A DNA stretch of 64,000 nt from Thalassospira lucentensis MCCC 1A00383 = DSM 14000 (GCF_000421265.1 NZ_ATWN01000009.1:62001-126000); one strand, 5' to 3'; shown: positions 33,807 to 43,229, counted from the first letter of the stretch. Translations and numbers: made by a program. The notes: generated from the letters alone by a model not told the origin.

Positions 33807-35170
33807 TTCGGTGCGTCTTTCTCTGCGTTCTTTTTGTCTTGCCCGTCTGGATCCGTGGCCTGAAGAATATCCTGGGACCGCAACCAAGTAGCAGTCCCTT
33901 TTTCCAATTTCCGTTCTGCCTGAACCGCGTGATAGCTCGCGGCCTGCCGGTCGCCGGAAAGAAGGCTGTATTCAGCCTGAGAAAGCGATGCTTCGCCTTC
34001 ATTGCCAAGGCGGCTTTCGACAATGGCACGGAACCGCCACGCAGATGAGTTGCCGCGTTCACGTGACAGAACCCCGATCAGATTGGCTTTTGCCGGTTCG
34101 AGCATTGCCGGGTCACCGGTTTCAATCATCGCATGGGCCAAAAGCAGACGAATAAGCGGCGCACCACCAGAAAGATCTACTGATTTTTGCAACGGCGGCA
34201 CGGCATCTGCGGCACGCCCGAATTCAAGCAGGACCTGACCTTCAAGTTCTTCAAAATAGGGATTTTCAGGTTCATCAGCGATCAGGCCCTTGATGATTTC
34301 AAGGGCGGGATCAAGCTGCGAATCGCGATAATAGGCAATGGCGCGCGCATAGCGTGCTGCGATGCTGGTATCGGTTTCGGGATAGGTACGTAATGTATTT
34401 TGGATGTGATTGGTAAAGGCGTAAAGCTTGGCGCGCATGCGGGCATGGCGTTCATACAGCTCCGGGCTGACTTTTTTGTCCTTAAGGTCGGAGTTGGCCA
34501 CAAAGTTTGCCAAAAAATCAACACGTTCTGTGGTCAAAGGGTGGCTGCGCAGATACGGATCCTGACTGGCGGTGCTGAGAAGTTCCTGACCTTCGAGCTT
34601 TTTCATGAAGTCCAGCATTCCGCGCGATGAAATGCCAACATCTGTCAGGAATTTAACCCCTGCCTGATCTGCGCTGCTTTCCTGCGTCCGCGAATAGGCC
34701 AGAAAGTTACGCTGAGCAACATTTTGGCCGCCAAGAATTGCCGCGGTACCAACATCGGAACGCCCGGCTGCAACACCGGCTGCGACACCAGCCAAGGTCG
34801 AAAGAATGGAGATTGCAGACGCATTACGCAGCTGATCATGAATGCGCGAAAGGTGCCCACCGGCAATGTGCCCGGTTTCGTGGGCCATGACGCCCATAAC
34901 CTGTTCTGGAGTATCTGCTTTTAACAACAGCCCAGTATTGATAAAAAGCTTTTGGCCGCCTGCAACAAATGCGTTCAGGCTGTTGTCGGAAACGATGTAA
35001 ACAGACACACCATTCGCATCGAGCCCCGCCGCCTGAAAAATCGGCGTGGCATACATACGTAAGGTTTCCTCGATCTCGGTATCGCGGATAAAAGAACGAC
35101 CCTGTGCGAAAACCATGCTAGGCAGGGCAACAAGGAAAATGGCAGTGAGAGTTACAATGCGTCTGAGCAA
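33803..35170 (-). CDS. M48 metalloprotease with TPR tail, BepA/YfgC-like
   Basis: This 455-residue periplasmic protease has a signal peptide (MLRRIVTLTAIFLVALPSMVFAQ), an M48 catalytic domain with zinc motif HETGH at about residues 97-101 followed by the third-ligand region SSADQAGVKFL, and a C-terminal half of TPR-like helices (YARAIAYYRDSQLDPALEIIKGL onward). BepA-type proteins assemble or degrade outer-membrane proteins such as LptD. The likely start is TTG 35170; an alternative at 35224 would overlap the divergent GGT-like gene further. The downstream lipoprotein is coupled to it. Confidence 0.88.
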   Translation of the reverse strand: MLRRIVTLTAIFLVALPSMVFAQGRSFIRDTEIEETLRMYATPIFQAAGLDANGVSVYIVSDNSLNAFVAGGQKLFINTGLLLKADTPEQVMGVMAHETGHIAGGHLSRIHDQLRNASAISILSTLAGVAAGVAAGRSDVGTAAILGGQNVAQRNFLAYSRTQESSADQAGVKFLTDVGISSRGMLDFMKKLEGQELLSTASQDPYLRSHPLTTERVDFLANFVANSDLKDKKVSPELYERHARMRAKLYAFTNHIQNTLRTYPETDTSIAARYARAIAYYRDSQLDPALEIIKGLIADEPENPYFEELEGQVLLEFGRAADAVPPLQKSVDLSGGAPLIRLLLAHAMIETGDPAMLEPAKANLIGVLSRERGNSSAWRFRAIVESRLGNEGEASLSQAEYSLLSGDRQAASYHAVQAERKLEKGTATWLRSQDILQATDPDGQDKKNAEKDAPK

Positions 35171-35171
35171 A

Positions 35172-36545
35172 ATGTGCGTTCCATATTTTCGTTCATCTGA
35201 TGTCGGGGCGCGTCCGACGCGCAAGCCATCATGGCGGATCGCGGTCGCAATCGCAATGACTGCTGGTATGGCAGCTTGCAGTTCTAATGAACCTGAAAAT
35301 ATTGGTCAAATCGGGGCAGTAAGCGGTTATCTTGGGGGCGTGGTTGCCGATGAACCGCGCGCTGTACGTAATGCACGCGATGTTCTTTCTGCCGGGGGCA
35401 CGGCTGCGGATGCGGCTGTCGCCCTTTATGCGACCATGACGGTCACCAAACCATCGGTTGCCGGGATCGGTGGCGGCGGTGTGTGTGTGGTCCATGATCG
35501 CGTATCGAAAAAAGTCGAAGTTCTTGATTTCTGGCCGCGCCCGGGCACCCGGACGTCATCTGATCAGATTGCAACGACCATTCCAGCTGTGCCGCGCGGG
35601 CTTTATGCCCTAAGTGCGCGTTATGGTCGTCTTGAATGGCGCTCTTTGCTTAGTACCGCGGAACAATATGCCCGTCTTGGCGTGCCGGTGTCGCGTTCGC
35701 TGGTCAATGATATTGAAGCCAACCAGGATCAGGTTTACGCAAGCCCGATGCTGCGTAACAGCCTTATGCCCAATGGCAAGGTATTGCAGGTCGGCGATCG
35801 CATTCGATCGGTTAACCTTGCAGCCCTTCTGACATCCTTGCGGGTTCAGGGGCCGGGCGAGTTTTATAACAGTGCCCTTGGTGCGCGTGTTGCCGATGCT
35901 GTTCAGGAAGCCGGTGGGACGCTGACGGCGGATGATCTGCGCAATTATCGCCCTGAATGGAAAACCGCGACCGAGGTCAAGGTTGGCAATGAAACCCTTT
36001 ATCTTGCCTATCCGCCGCGCTCCGATAGTGGTCCGTCGGTGATCAGTCAGGGCGAAGAACTTGGGGACATCTTAAATCGTTACCTTGCTGATATTACCGC
36101 AGGTGACAATAGCGCACAGGCGTCGTCAGGGCGCAGTGGTTTTGTTGTTGTGGACCGCGCGGCCAATGCGGTTGCCTGTGTCACGACGATGAACAAACCG
36201 TTTGGTGCCGGACTGGGGGCTGAGGCCTTCGGCCTTGGCCTTGCCGCCGGAGATGTTGCCCATGCTGCGACCCCCTTGATCGGACCAGCCTTGATGGTGA
36301 ACCCTTATGTTTGGGAATATTATTACGGTATTGCAGGTACTGGCACACCGGCAGGTGCAACCAAACAGATTGCCACCATGGCCGAAGATTTGATTGGTTC
36401 AGGGGCTGCGTCAGGGATTGCGATGAGTACAGACGGGAAAGCATCGGTCAATGTCATTCGCTGCCTTGAAGGAACGCCACCTCATCCGGAAAGTTGCCGC
36501 TTCATTGCCGATCCGACAGGCGGCGGTATGGCCGGAACCCGATAG
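35172..36545 (+). CDS. GGT-like (gamma-glutamyltransferase-fold) lipoprotein, probably non-canonical
   Basis: The 457-residue product has a lipobox, AGMAAC (Cys36), and then a GGT/Ntn-hydrolase-like sequence: SAGGTAADAAVALYATMTVTKPSVAGIGGGG matches the GGT large-subunit start, and NAVACVTTMNKPFGAGLGAEAFGLGLAAGD matches the small subunit. The catalytic threonine normally opens TTHxSVVD; here that position reads GRSGFVVVD, with no Thr. The middle is also about 100 residues shorter than in real GGTs. Self-cleavage and transferase activity therefore look doubtful. ATG 35157 is another possible start. Confidence 0.75.
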   Translation: MCVPYFRSSDVGARPTRKPSWRIAVAIAMTAGMAACSSNEPENIGQIGAVSGYLGGVVADEPRAVRNARDVLSAGGTAADAAVALYATMTVTKPSVAGIGGGGVCVVHDRVSKKVEVLDFWPRPGTRTSSDQIATTIPAVPRGLYALSARYGRLEWRSLLSTAEQYARLGVPVSRSLVNDIEANQDQVYASPMLRNSLMPNGKVLQVGDRIRSVNLAALLTSLRVQGPGEFYNSALGARVADAVQEAGGTLTADDLRNYRPEWKTATEVKVGNETLYLAYPPRSDSGPSVISQGEELGDILNRYLADITAGDNSAQASSGRSGFVVVDRAANAVACVTTMNKPFGAGLGAEAFGLGLAAGDVAHAATPLIGPALMVNPYVWEYYYGIAGTGTPAGATKQIATMAEDLIGSGAASGIAMSTDGKASVNVIRCLEGTPPHPESCRFIADPTGGGMAGTR

Positions 36546-36569
36546 GCCGACACATAAAGGTTTGAGATC

Positions 36570-36597
36570 ACAGGGCAGGGCATCGTTCTTGCCCTGT
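36570..36597 (+). terminator. Probable terminator after the GGT-like gene
   Basis: ACAGGGCA and TGCCCTGT pair over a 12-base loop, followed by TGCTTTT. The aminotransferase start lies 30 bases on. Confidence 0.5.
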
Positions 36598-36626
36598 TGC
36601 TTTTCACGATAATGCAGGACCCACAC

Positions 36627-37778
36627 ATGGCATTGAAACAGTCGCTTCGCGGTGCAATTTCACCCTTTATCGTTATGGACGTGATGCGCGCGGCCAATGC
36701 GCGCGAAAATGACGGCAAGGCTGTCTTTCATCTTGAAGTCGGTCAGCCGGGAACGCCTGCACCGCGCAAAGTGCGTGAGGCTGCGGCCAAGGCGCTTGAG
36801 ACTGATCTGATTGGCTATACCAATGCCATGGGCATTGACCCCCTGCGCGACGCCATTGCGGGACATTACAAATCCAAGTTTGATGTATCGATTGATCCGG
36901 CACGGGTCTGTGTTGCCAGTGGCTCGTCATCGATCTTTGTGTTGGCGTTCCTGGCGGCATTTGACGCCGGGGATCGGGTGGCGATGGCCGCACCGGGGTA
37001 TCCGGCCTATCACAACATTCTAAGTGCGCTTGGGATTGAGACGGTCAATCTTCCTGCCGGGCCAGAAACCCATTATCAGCCGACTGTTTCAATGTTACGC
37101 GATCTTGAGGTCCCGATTGACGGTTTGATCGTTGCCAGCCCGTCAAACCCCGCGGGCAGTATGATTGATGTTGAAACGTATCGGGAACTGGCAACCTATT
37201 GCCGGGAAAATGGCATTCGGCTGATCAGTGACGAGATCTATCAGGGGATTTCCTTTGGTGATGTTAAGGATTGCACAGCACTTGAGTTTGGCGATGATGC
37301 GATCATCATCAACAGTTTCTCGAAATATTTCTCGATGACGGGATGGCGTCTTGGCTGGGCTGTTGTTCCGCCTGATTTGATGCGTGCGGTGGAATGCTTG
37401 CAGCAGAACCTGTTTATTTCGGCCCCGGCACTATCGCAAATTGCCGCTGTTGCGGCCTTTGATTGCGAAGACGAACTTCAGGCCAACATAGCGGCCTATG
37501 CGCGCAACCGTGAAATCCTGCTTGATGGTCTGCCGAAGGCCGGGTTCACCAAATTCGCCCCGGCGGACGGAGCATTTTATCTCTATGCCGATGTGCGCGA
37601 ACTGACTAACGACAGCGAAGCGTTCTGCAAACGGATGCTTGATGAAACCGGCGTCGCAACCACGCCCGGAACCGATTTTGATCGGATGCGCGGCAAGGGC
37701 TATGTGCGGTTTTCCTTCGCGCATAGCGAAGCAACCATGATCGGGGCGGTTAAGGCATTGCAGAGCTGGAAACGTTAA
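36627..37778 (+). CDS. Class I/II PLP-dependent aminotransferase
   Basis: This 383-residue fold-type I aminotransferase shows the substrate/PLP segments ASPSNPAGSMIDVETYRELATYC and LISDEIYQGISF, and the Schiff-base lysine in NSFSKYFSMTGWRLGWAVVP near residue 235. The final RFSFAHSEA carries the carboxylate-binding arginine. It is close to aspartate/aromatic-type aminotransferases of the AAT_like group, but the donor and acceptor cannot be set. AGGA seven bases upstream supports ATG 36627. It stands alone between terminators. Confidence 0.88.
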   Translation: MALKQSLRGAISPFIVMDVMRAANARENDGKAVFHLEVGQPGTPAPRKVREAAAKALETDLIGYTNAMGIDPLRDAIAGHYKSKFDVSIDPARVCVASGSSSIFVLAFLAAFDAGDRVAMAAPGYPAYHNILSALGIETVNLPAGPETHYQPTVSMLRDLEVPIDGLIVASPSNPAGSMIDVETYRELATYCRENGIRLISDEIYQGISFGDVKDCTALEFGDDAIIINSFSKYFSMTGWRLGWAVVPPDLMRAVECLQQNLFISAPALSQIAAVAAFDCEDELQANIAAYARNREILLDGLPKAGFTKFAPADGAFYLYADVRELTNDSEAFCKRMLDETGVATTPGTDFDRMRGKGYVRFSFAHSEATMIGAVKALQSWKR

Positions 37779-37806
37779 ACCGATCTCGATTTACGGACCT
37801 GAAACG

Positions 37807-37836
37807 AAAATGGGCTGCCCGAAGGCAGCCCATTTT
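37807..37836. terminator. Bidirectional terminator between the aminotransferase gene and rne
   Basis: AAAATGGGCTGCC, CGAA loop, GGCAGCCCATTTT, with seven Ts on the plus strand. Confidence 0.9.
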
Positions 37837-37857
37837 TTTATGTTCGGAGCAAAAGTC

Positions 37858-40800
37858 TTAGCGACCAAGGCTCCACCAACCGCGTTTCTTCGGTTCGGAT
37901 TTTTTATCTTTTGCCGGTTCAGGAGCCGGAGCTGGTTCTGATGCCGGTGTCGGTTTTTCAGCCGCAACCGGTTCCGGTTTTGCCTCGGCCTTAGGTTCAG
38001 GTGCCTTTTCTGCCGGTTTCTCGGCTTTCGGTGCGACCTTTTCTTCTGGCTTTGGTACCGGTGTGGCTTCCTTAGGTACAGCTACTTCAGCCGGTGCAGC
38101 AGCAGGGGCTGCTGCGGTGGCGTCAGGTTTGCTGTTTGCATCTGCTTCAGGGGCCGGGCCGCTCTGGATCGGGATGTTTTTCACATCACCGCGATCATCG
38201 CCGCTGTCGTTGTTGCTGTCTTTGCCACGAGGACGATCATTGCGATCACGACGGTTACGACGGTTGTCATTACGATCACGACGCGGGCGCGCAGGGGCCG
38301 GTGCAGTTGTACTGCGTGAACGACCTTCACGAACACCTTCCTGATCAAAGCTGTCGGCATCCTGACCTTCGCTTTCGGCGTCAATCACGGTGTTTTCTTC
38401 TGCACCGTCCGGTGCTTCGTGATCACGGTTACGGCGTGCTGCTGTCAGGGCCGGATCATCATTTGGCGACCGTGTGCTTTTGGCTTCAAAGTCCTGACGA
38501 CGCGAACGGCGGCGACCACCACGTTTGCCGCGACGGCGGCGTTTGCGCTGGCTTTCTTCGTCGTCGTCATCTTCGTTGTCGCTGTTCTGATCGGCATTGT
38601 CATCATTGCCTGCTTCGGCGTCTGACGCTTCCTGCTGCTGATCATTGCGATCATCACGGTCATCATTGCGACCACGACGGCGACGACGGCGACGGCGACG
38701 TTTGCCGCCCTGTTCTTCGTCATCCTGCGCGGTGTTTTTGGCCGACGGAGCTTCTTCTTCTTCCTCGTCGTCATCGTCAGTATCGATCGGGTTTTCAATC
38801 GCGGTGAGTGAGACACTGTCGGTATTGAGGACGGCAGGAACGTCTTCGAGCTCATCGCCTTTTTTCGCACGTGAGCGTTCGATCCGGTGATCCGGAGAAA
38901 TGAGGCTGTCATCGCCAAAGATCATCACTGTGAAACCGTAACGCTGTTCGATCTCGGCGAGCGTTTCGCGTTTGCGGTTCAGGATATAAAGGGCGACTTC
39001 ACTTGCAACATGAACGGTCAGGGAGCCGGACCGTCGACGCATGCCTTCTTCTTCGAGCACGCGCAGCAAATGAAGGGCTGCACTTTCGATTGAACGAACA
39101 AGGCCAACACCACGGCAATGGGTGCAAACTTCAAATGCGCTTTCAACCAGCGACGGACGCAGGCGCTGACGCGACATTTCAAGCAGACCAAACGGACTGA
39201 TGCGGCCGATCTGAAGACGTGCACGGTCATTGCGCATGGCTTCTTTGATCTTGCGTTCAACCGCACCCTGATTGCGGTGATCTTCCATGTCGATGAAATC
39301 GACAACGATCAAACCGGCCAGATCGCGCAGACGCAGTTGGCGTGCCAGTTCTTCTGCGGCTTCAAGGTTGGTCTTGTAAGCAGTTTCTTCGATATTGCGT
39401 TCACGGGTCGAGCGGCCGGAGTTAACGTCAATCGCGACCAAGGCCTCGGTCGGGTTGATAACGATATACCCACCCGATTTAAGCTGAACGACCGGGTTTA
39501 GCATCGCATCAAGCTGGCTTTCCACCTGGAAACGGTGGAACAGCGGAACGCCCTGATCTTTATAAGGCTGCACACGCTTAGCATGTGACGGCATCAACAT
39601 TTTCATGAAGTCTTTGGCGATCCGGTAACCTTCGTCACCTTCAACCAGAACTTCATCAACATCACGTGCATAAAGGTCACGGATGGAGCGTTTGATCAGA
39701 TCGGCTTCTTCGTAAATCAGGCAAGGTGCCTGACTTTGAAGGGTGGTTTCGCGGATACGATCCCACAGGCGCATCAGATAATCAAAATCGCGTTTGATCT
39801 CGGCTTTGGTCCGTTCCGCACCTGCGGTACGAACGATCACAGCCATACCGTCCGGAATTTCAAGCTCGGCAAGAATGGATTTCAGACGCTTACGATCCTG
39901 CGCATTGGTGATCTTGCGCGAAATGCCGCCACCACGCGGGGTGTTGGGCATAAGAACGCAATAGCGACCTGCAAGCGACAGGAAGGTCGAAAGTGCAGCA
40001 CCCTTGTTGCCGCGTTCTTCCTTAACAACCTGTACCAGAAGGATCTGGCGGCGTTTGATAACTTCCTGAATCTTGTAACGTTTCTGAAGCTGACGGCTGT
40101 GCGATTCGACAAATTCGTCGGCATCGTCACCGCCAAGGTCTTCGATGTCTTCTTCGTCTGATTTCGCGTTGATTTCAGAAACCGTGTCGCCATCACTGCC
40201 ATCGGCATCAATGTCGACAGTCAGTTCAGCGACTTCTGCTGACATCGCGGCATTGCCACCCGTCGGGGTGTCATCACCATCAGAACCGGTGTTTGCATCT
40301 GACGTGTTATCCTCAGAAGGTGAGGCGTCTTTTGCATCTGCATCGGCCGTTGAGGCATCTACTTCATCGGATTTCTTGCGACGGTTGCGCGTCCGGCGAC
40401 GACGCGGTTTGGCGTCTTCTTCGTCCGAGCCCGTGGTCGCATCGTTTTTGCTGTCAGGGGATGTTGTTGCGTCCGCAGTTGCGGTTGCTTCGACTGGCGA
40501 AGCATCCGCATCTGCGGCTTCAACCGTCTCGTCCTTGTCCTTCGCACGCGGTTTGCGGCGCGAACGCGAACGCGTCGGTTTCTTTTCTTTTTTCTGGCTG
40601 TCTTCACCGTCGCTGACATTGTCTTCGACAATCTCAGCATCCTTGACGTTGCGCGTATGGCTTTGCGTCAAGGCTTCGCGGTCAGCAACCGGGATTTGAT
40701 AATAATCGGAATGGATTTCGCTAAAAGCAAGGAAACCATGGCGGTTTCCGCCATAGTCGACAAATGCCGCCTGCAATGACGGTTCTACTCGCGTCACTTT

Positions 40801-40935
40801 CGCGAGATAGATGTTTCCCTTGATTTGTTTCTTCGTCGAAGTTTCGACGTCGTATTCTTCTAAGCGATTTCCGTTAATAACAACGACGCGGCTTTCTTCC
40901 GCGTGCGTTGCATCGATGAGCATGCGTTTAACCAT
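37858..40935 (-). CDS. rne: Ribonuclease E/G family, RNase E
   Basis: This 1025-residue endonuclease handles mRNA decay and rRNA/tRNA maturation as the degradosome core. The S1 domain begins at residue 38 (GNIYLAKVTRVEPSLQAAFVDYG) but is broken by an insert of roughly 190 residues of Lys/Arg and Asp/Glu/Ser repeats before resuming at QEVIKRRQILLVQVVKEERGNKGAALS. Catalytic aspartates are in ALVAIDVNSGRST and GLIVVDFIDMED, and the zinc-link cysteines in CTHCRG. The last 330 residues are disordered, Arg-rich then Pro/Ala/Glu-rich. ATG 40923 is an alternative start. Confidence 0.95.
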   Translation of the reverse strand: MVKRMLIDATHAEESRVVVINGNRLEEYDVETSTKKQIKGNIYLAKVTRVEPSLQAAFVDYGGNRHGFLAFSEIHSDYYQIPVADREALTQSHTRNVKDAEIVEDNVSDGEDSQKKEKKPTRSRSRRKPRAKDKDETVEAADADASPVEATATADATTSPDSKNDATTGSDEEDAKPRRRRTRNRRKKSDEVDASTADADAKDASPSEDNTSDANTGSDGDDTPTGGNAAMSAEVAELTVDIDADGSDGDTVSEINAKSDEEDIEDLGGDDADEFVESHSRQLQKRYKIQEVIKRRQILLVQVVKEERGNKGAALSTFLSLAGRYCVLMPNTPRGGGISRKITNAQDRKRLKSILAELEIPDGMAVIVRTAGAERTKAEIKRDFDYLMRLWDRIRETTLQSQAPCLIYEEADLIKRSIRDLYARDVDEVLVEGDEGYRIAKDFMKMLMPSHAKRVQPYKDQGVPLFHRFQVESQLDAMLNPVVQLKSGGYIVINPTEALVAIDVNSGRSTRERNIEETAYKTNLEAAEELARQLRLRDLAGLIVVDFIDMEDHRNQGAVERKIKEAMRNDRARLQIGRISPFGLLEMSRQRLRPSLVESAFEVCTHCRGVGLVRSIESAALHLLRVLEEEGMRRRSGSLTVHVASEVALYILNRKRETLAEIEQRYGFTVMIFGDDSLISPDHRIERSRAKKGDELEDVPAVLNTDSVSLTAIENPIDTDDDDEEEEEAPSAKNTAQDDEEQGGKRRRRRRRRRGRNDDRDDRNDQQQEASDAEAGNDDNADQNSDNEDDDDEESQRKRRRRGKRGGRRRSRRQDFEAKSTRSPNDDPALTAARRNRDHEAPDGAEENTVIDAESEGQDADSFDQEGVREGRSRSTTAPAPARPRRDRNDNRRNRRDRNDRPRGKDSNNDSGDDRGDVKNIPIQSGPAPEADANSKPDATAAAPAAAPAEVAVPKEATPVPKPEEKVAPKAEKPAEKAPEPKAEAKPEPVAAEKPTPASEPAPAPEPAKDKKSEPKKRGWWSLGR

Positions 40936-41110
40936 TCGGAACCTGTTCCTGGAGGCCCCGCCAGTTCAATGCCTAAAGCGTAGTTGTGCTGATATGCAAA
41001 CAAACCGGCGTGACCGGAGGCGCCGTACATTGAGTCCGCGATATGTCCTGTATGTCTCTGGTTCATCGCGTGTCGGCTGCTCTTCCGGTTTGGACCTGGT
41101 CTTGGTGTTG

Positions 41111-41148
41111 AAAAAAAAACTTGGTTGCGTATTTTCGAGCGCGCCAAG
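41111..41148 (-). terminator. Candidate attenuator/terminator in the rne leader
   Basis: On the minus strand CTTGG (41148-41144) and CCAAG (41124-41120) pair, helped by inner GCG/CGC, and are followed by nine Ts (41119-41111). It lies about 176 bases before the rne start, so any rne transcript from further upstream would cross it. Confidence 0.5.
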
Positions 41149-41490
41149 ACAGCCTTTTTTAGGAGGGCTCTATCGGGAGCGGGAATTGCCGCGTCACCGA
41201 GACACCGACCGTAAGAACTGCTCTAGTCGCGTCCTCAACTTGGTGGATTTTTAGTGTCTTACCACAAAGCATTAGGAATCTCGTTTGCAACATATCTGGT
41301 TTATGCGTCTGCGACAAACAGTTTTGTTACATCTTTTGTCGTGTTTTTGGTGTCTTGTTCAAAAATCAGGAAGTTTTCCGCTCTATTTCGCCGCGCACGG
41401 CCAATGTCGGGCAAATCTATGAAAACGCAATGTTTTTAACCGGGGCATTAAAATGCCTTTGTTCTCGAAAGGGTGATCATCCTTGTGATT

Positions 41491-41533
41491 AGGGTCTGAA
41501 CCCATTTCAAGCATTCAATTGGATTCAGACCCT
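41491..41533. repeat. Inverted repeat with perfect 10-base arms
   Basis: AGGGTCTGAA (41491-41500) and TTCAGACCCT (41524-41533) pair exactly, with partial pairing further in (CCA/TGG). No T-run follows on either strand. It lies 94 bases before the amidase start. Confidence 0.6.
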
Positions 41534-41626
41534 AAAGTCGGCCTTTGGTCAATTGCCCGTTAACCAACGCGTTGCTATAAGCGCTTATCAATGGCTCCAA
41601 TCGTGAAAATGGGCACAGCAGGGTAA

Positions 41627-42922
41627 ATGGCATCACCAGCGGCAAACGTGCATTGCAATGCACAAAATGGAAAATGGTCCGGTCGCGTCGGTAACGCTGC
41701 TCGCAAAACCGGGCAGGCGGTTACGTTGCTGTTTTTGTTCCTGTTTTCCCTTCACTTTGCCATCGGAACGGCACTGGCCGACAGTGCCAAAGTCCTTGGT
41801 GCGCGCCTTGGCGTGTATCCGGATTACACCCGTTTTGTGATTGATCTGGATCGGAATGTTGATTTCACATATTTCCTTCTGCCCGATCCGTATCGCATCA
41901 TTATCGATATGCCCGAAATCGACTGGAGCGCGCCTCCGGGTAATGTAACGTCGGGCGGCGGACTTATTTCCGGTTTGCGTTATGGCTTGTTTAAGCCCGG
42001 TACGTTCCGTGTTGTTTTGGATGTTGCCGAGCCATCGCTGGTATCAAAGATTTTCTCGCTTCCGGCATCGGCGGATAAACCGAACCGGCTTGTCGTCGAT
42101 TTAACCCCGGCCAAGCGCGAAGCCTTTATGGAGGCGTCGCGTGAAAGCATGGTCGCCTATTCCGCACGCAGCCGGAATGACACCAGTGCAACCGAACAAA
42201 GTGCTGATGTCGCGGTTAAATCAGGACGTCCGGGGGATAATAAGCCGTTGATTGCAATCGACGCCGGTCATGGCGGTGTTGATCCCGGTGCTATCGGGGT
42301 TGATGGTGTTTACGAGAAAAACCTGACCCTTGCTGCGGCCCGGCAATTGGCCGATACCCTGACCGCATCGGGCCGGTATCGCGTTCTTTTGACCCGCGAT
42401 AAGGACGTTTTCCTGAAATTACGTCAGCGTGTCGAAATTGCACGTAAAAACGGTGCAGACCTTTTCATCTCGTTGCATGCCGATTCTATTGCCAATCCGA
42501 AACACCGTGGCGCGTCTGTTTATACCTTGTCTGAAAACGCGTCGGATAAAGAAGCCGCCGCACTGGCATCCAAGGAAAACAAGGCCGACGTGATTGCAGG
42601 TCTTGATTTGTCAGACGAAAATACGTTGGTACAAAGTATCCTGATTGATCTGGCTCAGCGCGAAACCATGAACCTGTCGGCAACCCTTGCCGCCAATATG
42701 GTCAGCCAGTTGGCGAAAAGCATCGAATTGCAGCGCAGAACGCACCGTTTTGCCGGGTTTGCGGTGCTTAAGGCACCTGATATTCCCTCGGCACTGTTTG
42801 AAATGGGGTATCTTTCAAACGCGCAGGATGCCAAGCTTCTGCAAAGTCCCGCCCACCGTAAAAAAGTTGCCGAGGCTGTCATGCGGGCCATCGATATTTA
42901 TTTCGATACCCACAAATTCTAA
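41627..42922 (+). CDS. amiC: N-acetylmuramoyl-L-alanine amidase with AMIN domain
   Basis: This 431-residue exported amidase cuts the amide link between MurNAc and the stem peptide during cell separation. It has a signal segment (about residues 33-51, ending ALA), an AMIN domain (residues 56-165, with LLPDPYRIIIDMPEIDW) that targets the septum, and an Amidase_3 domain from about 205. Zinc ligands are visible in IAIDAGHGGVDPGA, a Glu in GVYEKNLTLA, and SLHADSI, plus the late ALFEMGYLSN Glu. AGGG just before ATG supports the start. Neighbouring PBP1A fits a wall-growth role. Confidence 0.92.
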   Translation: MASPAANVHCNAQNGKWSGRVGNAARKTGQAVTLLFLFLFSLHFAIGTALADSAKVLGARLGVYPDYTRFVIDLDRNVDFTYFLLPDPYRIIIDMPEIDWSAPPGNVTSGGGLISGLRYGLFKPGTFRVVLDVAEPSLVSKIFSLPASADKPNRLVVDLTPAKREAFMEASRESMVAYSARSRNDTSATEQSADVAVKSGRPGDNKPLIAIDAGHGGVDPGAIGVDGVYEKNLTLAAARQLADTLTASGRYRVLLTRDKDVFLKLRQRVEIARKNGADLFISLHADSIANPKHRGASVYTLSENASDKEAAALASKENKADVIAGLDLSDENTLVQSILIDLAQRETMNLSATLAANMVSQLAKSIELQRRTHRFAGFAVLKAPDIPSALFEMGYLSNAQDAKLLQSPAHRKKVAEAVMRAIDIYFDTHKF

Positions 42923-43229
42923 GACAGCGGCCTTTCCGGTCCGTGTGAAAATTCAAAATTATGCCTGCACGGGGCTTTTTCACACACGCAAAAGCCCAAT
43001 ATCGTAGTGATGGGACCGGGCCGGTTGAAAAAGCAATGTCGATGGAAAAAACAATGACAGTGCGAGCTGTCACAACCTCGTCACTTTTAAACCGCTATAG
43101 TCATCTTAAGTGAGGGGGATATGCCTCAACAGCGGCGTGTTCCTTTGGGATGATTGCATTTGGGGGGATTGTGCATGATGATGCGCGATCTTTCCGATCC
43201 GGCCAACAAAACGAAAAAGACCTGCATAA
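42923..43229. other. Intergenic region between the amidase gene and PBP1A
   Basis: These 307 bases hold no gene. A short inverted repeat, TGACAG-N6-CTGTCA, lies at 43055-43072, about 160 bases before PBP1A, and could be a regulator site. No terminator is evident. Confidence 0.45.

Larger units (their letters stand above)
40936..41626. other. Long divergent region between rne and the amidase gene
   Basis: No credible gene lies in these 691 bases. The region holds a hairpin plus nine-T run on the minus strand (41111-41148), giving a possible terminator in the rne leader, and a separate long inverted repeat (41491-41533). Both promoters must lie here. A 61-codon frame at 41254-41439 has no coding character. 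Confidence 0.6.

Noticed and set aside
38063-38890. Plus-strand reading frames opposite rne
   Set aside because: They are shadows caused by the repetitive Arg/Asp/Glu-rich coding sequence of RNase E.
41254-41439. 61-codon frame between rne and the amidase gene
   Set aside because: No ribosome site and no coding character; it lies in the promoter region.
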